From the NCBI GenBank assembly GCA_905221605.1, contig CAJNDS010002222.1, forward strand, positions 398,873-462,872: a stretch of DNA of 64,000 bases, in the 5' to 3' direction. The DNA comes from Symbiodinium natans (Eukaryota; Sar; Dinophyceae; Suessiales; Symbiodiniaceae). Below are positions 63,301 to 64,000 of this stretch, piece after piece. How positions within the stretch are numbered: the stretch's first letter is position 1; each line of letters opens with the position of its first letter. Position numbers and translations under genes: made by a program. Under the pieces are notes generated by a model. It was given only the letters and a program-made list of their open reading frames with translations. It searched no databases and was not told the DNA's origin.

Positions 63301-64000
63301 GGACGCCACCACACACAGAAGATTGTGAACAAGTTCAGCTTGTGGGGCATGCTCTCAGTCTTTGTGGCGGTGGTGCTGGCGCGGCTGCATGTCCCTGTGT
63401 CATAGTTGGGTAACATCTTTACATGTTTAAGGGTACTTAAACCCAATAAGGAATAAAAAAATGATGGTACTTAAACCCAATAAGGAATACCAAATTAAAA
63501 TGTAATATTATCCCAACCATGCTAGGTCCGCGAGTGCCCCCTCATTGACCCGGTCATCTCCTTGACCATGACCTTGGTGGCAGCTGCGGCGGGGAGTTGC
63601 CAAAAAATCTACTATATGGGTCGGTTTAGGGTTTAGGGTTTAGGGTTTAGGGTTTAGGGTTTAGGGTTTAGGGTTTAGGGTTTAGGGTTTAGGGTTTAGC
63701 AATTGCTTATATTATTATTCCCTTATGGTCCATTGATAGTTAGAGTATGATAACCCCCGAAACCCTATTCTAATTTTTTCAGGCCCCTATATTGCCCTGA
63801 TCCCCGTGAGCCCCCTGCTCCTTTCCGAAGCCCAAAGGCGTACCTTGTGCCTTCCTTAAACTGGGTTTGAGAAGCCATCATCTCTCAAAGTACTTTTCTC
63901 AGAGGGCTTTCAAGGGGGTCTACTGAGTGGTAGTTCTGTTAGCCTTTGAAAGTCCTCGAGGTGGCCCTGTCCATCATCCTCTGCCTCGTTTGGTACCATC
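60392..64000 (+). CDS. Pentameric ligand-gated ion channel gene (partial, many exons)
   Basis: Exon 1 (60392-60497) codes MARSVLCLTLAAAWTSLVGG, a signal peptide. Later exons give an extracellular beta domain (LTIIPSWDVFLSFSD; GIKLWNPQL; VGEFSQSLYPY|DLSCYPFDRKTVHF). RHWSALLKTYM leads into M1 (SIIYGLMGFMAFGM), then M2 (PRVAITMLALLSLTNL), the M2-M3 loop (LLPVSDTTSWMED), M3 (EEYFLIAISFMLVNLLGHAA) and the start of the last helices. Clear exons: 60661-60820, 61139-61261, 61387-61443, 61711-~61765, ~61995-62105, 62447-~62560, ~62716-62863, ~63047-63082, ~63220-63390 and 63526-~63600. YPFD is the loop motif shared with bacterial channels. There is no second Cys at the usual Cys-loop spacing. The ligand is unknown. 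Introns are introners or telomere repeats. The gene runs past the window. Confidence 0.8.
60498..60660 (+). mobile_element. Introner-like intron (family C) with G run, GA-AG
   Basis: CTTAGTAGCTGAATGAG left, CTGAACTCAGCAACTAAG right. Flanks GACA/GATA (3 of 4). The phrase GCTGAAAGTGTACACTTTTTT occurs twice, either side of a run of about 22 G. Splicing yields ...LPSG|YQINQ in frame after the signal peptide. Confidence 0.75.
60832..60897 (-). mobile_element. Introner-like element (family H), inverted copy
   Basis: GGGGACCCCTAAAAGAGACC...GAGTAGGATTCCCTCATAATAAGGACCCC is the reverse of the elements at 42,605 and 62,943 (TTGGGGTC..., GGGAATCCTAC). It lies inside a channel-gene intron. Confidence 0.6.
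61262..61386 (+). mobile_element. Introner-like intron (family B), GC-AG
   Basis: GCCA is duplicated exactly (61262-61265, 61387-61390). CTTAGTAGGG then TTTAGGG repeats, GTAGGTAGCC, and GGACAACTAAG at the end. Splicing as GCCA...AAG|GCCA keeps the channel frame (QLAQT|ATSVGKVYV). Confidence 0.8.
61444..61710 (+). repeat. Channel intron closed by a CCCTAAA array, GC-AG
   Basis: Donor TAC|GCTTCT, acceptor CCCTCAAG|GACTTG. A CCCTAAA array of about 16 units fills 61575-61690. The join SLYPY|DLSCYPFD matches the spacing of the conserved channel loop, which fixes the borders. Confidence 0.65.
61796..62440. repeat. Channel intron region(s) with TTTAGGG start and CCCTAAA end
   Basis: TTTAGGG array 61796-61858 after the YPFD exon and CCCTAAA words 62366-62440 before the DWDYFTC exon. 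One more exon (near 61,995-62,105, SITRRVDADGEVLECAWPVNG) sits between. A TTTAT-rich tract lies at 61905-61955. Confidence 0.5.
62566..62715 (+). mobile_element. Introner-like intron (family G) in the channel gene
   Basis: GGCGCCCCTTTCCCTTTTTTTGGTTCAAGGTTCCCTTAC opens the element, as near 59,145 and 38,562, then AT-rich DNA runs to GTCATAATATGG. It separates LLKTYM from WLLGYSRWPSIIYG of the first membrane helix. Exact borders uncertain. Confidence 0.6.
62943..63010 (+). mobile_element. Introner-like element (family H)
   Basis: GGGGTACCTTATTGGGGTCTCC...GGGGATCCTACTC...GCTTCCCC, matching words at 36,625 and 42,605. It lies between the M2 exon and the VSDTTSWMED exon. Confidence 0.55.
63391..63525 (+). 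mobile_element. Introner-like intron (family D), GT-AG
   Basis: GTCC is duplicated exactly (63391-63394, 63526-63529). The element starts CTGTGTCATAGTTGGGTAAC and ends CCATGCTAG. GGTACTTAAACCCAATAAGGAAT occurs twice inside. Splicing gives ARLHV|RECPLIDP in frame. Confidence 0.8.
63613..63793 (+). mobile_element. Introner-like element (family A) with nested TTTAGGG array
   Basis: TATATGGGTCGG left, CAGGCCCCTATA right. About ten TTTAGGG units (63625-63699) are inserted right after the left end. The interior matches the other family A copies. Confidence 0.75.

Overview
The window has two unlike parts. Bases 1 to about 18,450 are AT-rich, densely packed and intron-free. They look like the right-hand portion of an integrated polinton-like virus (PLV). 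Recognisable parts are an A32-type packaging ATPase (split by a frameshift), a double-jelly-roll-type major capsid protein, a penton/minor-capsid candidate, an S74-type fibre, a lipase-like protein, a polymerase-like/SF1-helicase fusion, two GIY-YIG nucleases and a retroviral-type (rve) integrase. Several small zinc-finger and coiled-coil proteins accompany them. The left end lies outside the window. The right end is a repeat-rich stretch (17,139-17,864), one more zinc-finger gene, and then an abrupt change to host DNA at about 18.4-18.5 kb.

Bases 18,500 to 64,000 are host DNA that reads like a dinoflagellate (Suessiales/Symbiodiniaceae-like; this identification is inference). The clues are plant-type telomere motif TTTAGGG/CCCTAAA arrays everywhere, tiny exons, introns with GC, GA and GT donors followed by AG|G acceptors, many short TIR-bearing introner-like elements, and a beta-grasp plus ankyrin-repeat protein of a kind common in these algae. 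About 18.5-22.1 kb is degenerate telomere-like/subtelomeric DNA with a tandem hairpin array. 23.4-24.1 kb is a nested foldback element with perfect 59-bp terminal inverted repeats. 27.2-29.4 kb is a five-exon ankyrin-repeat gene that carries a frameshift. 25.5-59 kb holds many short putative exons of genes I cannot name, separated by telomere-repeat introns. 60.4-64.0 kb is a pentameric ligand-gated ion channel gene on the + strand that runs off the window.

The most striking signals are on the host side. (1) Introner-like elements of several families sit exactly between exons of the ankyrin and channel genes. They are flanked by 4-bp duplications that begin with G. The left copy supplies the GC/GA/GT donor, the element end supplies AG, and splicing would leave one copy and restore the codon frame. 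(2) Many introns start with (TTTAGGG)n and end with (CCCTAAA)n, so the pre-mRNA intron ends are complementary. (3) Telomere arrays are nested inside introners. On the viral side, perfect or near-perfect short hairpins lie just after many stop codons, as in mimivirus-type transcript ends. The packaging ATPase break sits on an in-phase A AAA AAC heptamer.

All functional calls come from reading motifs by eye. No database search was run.
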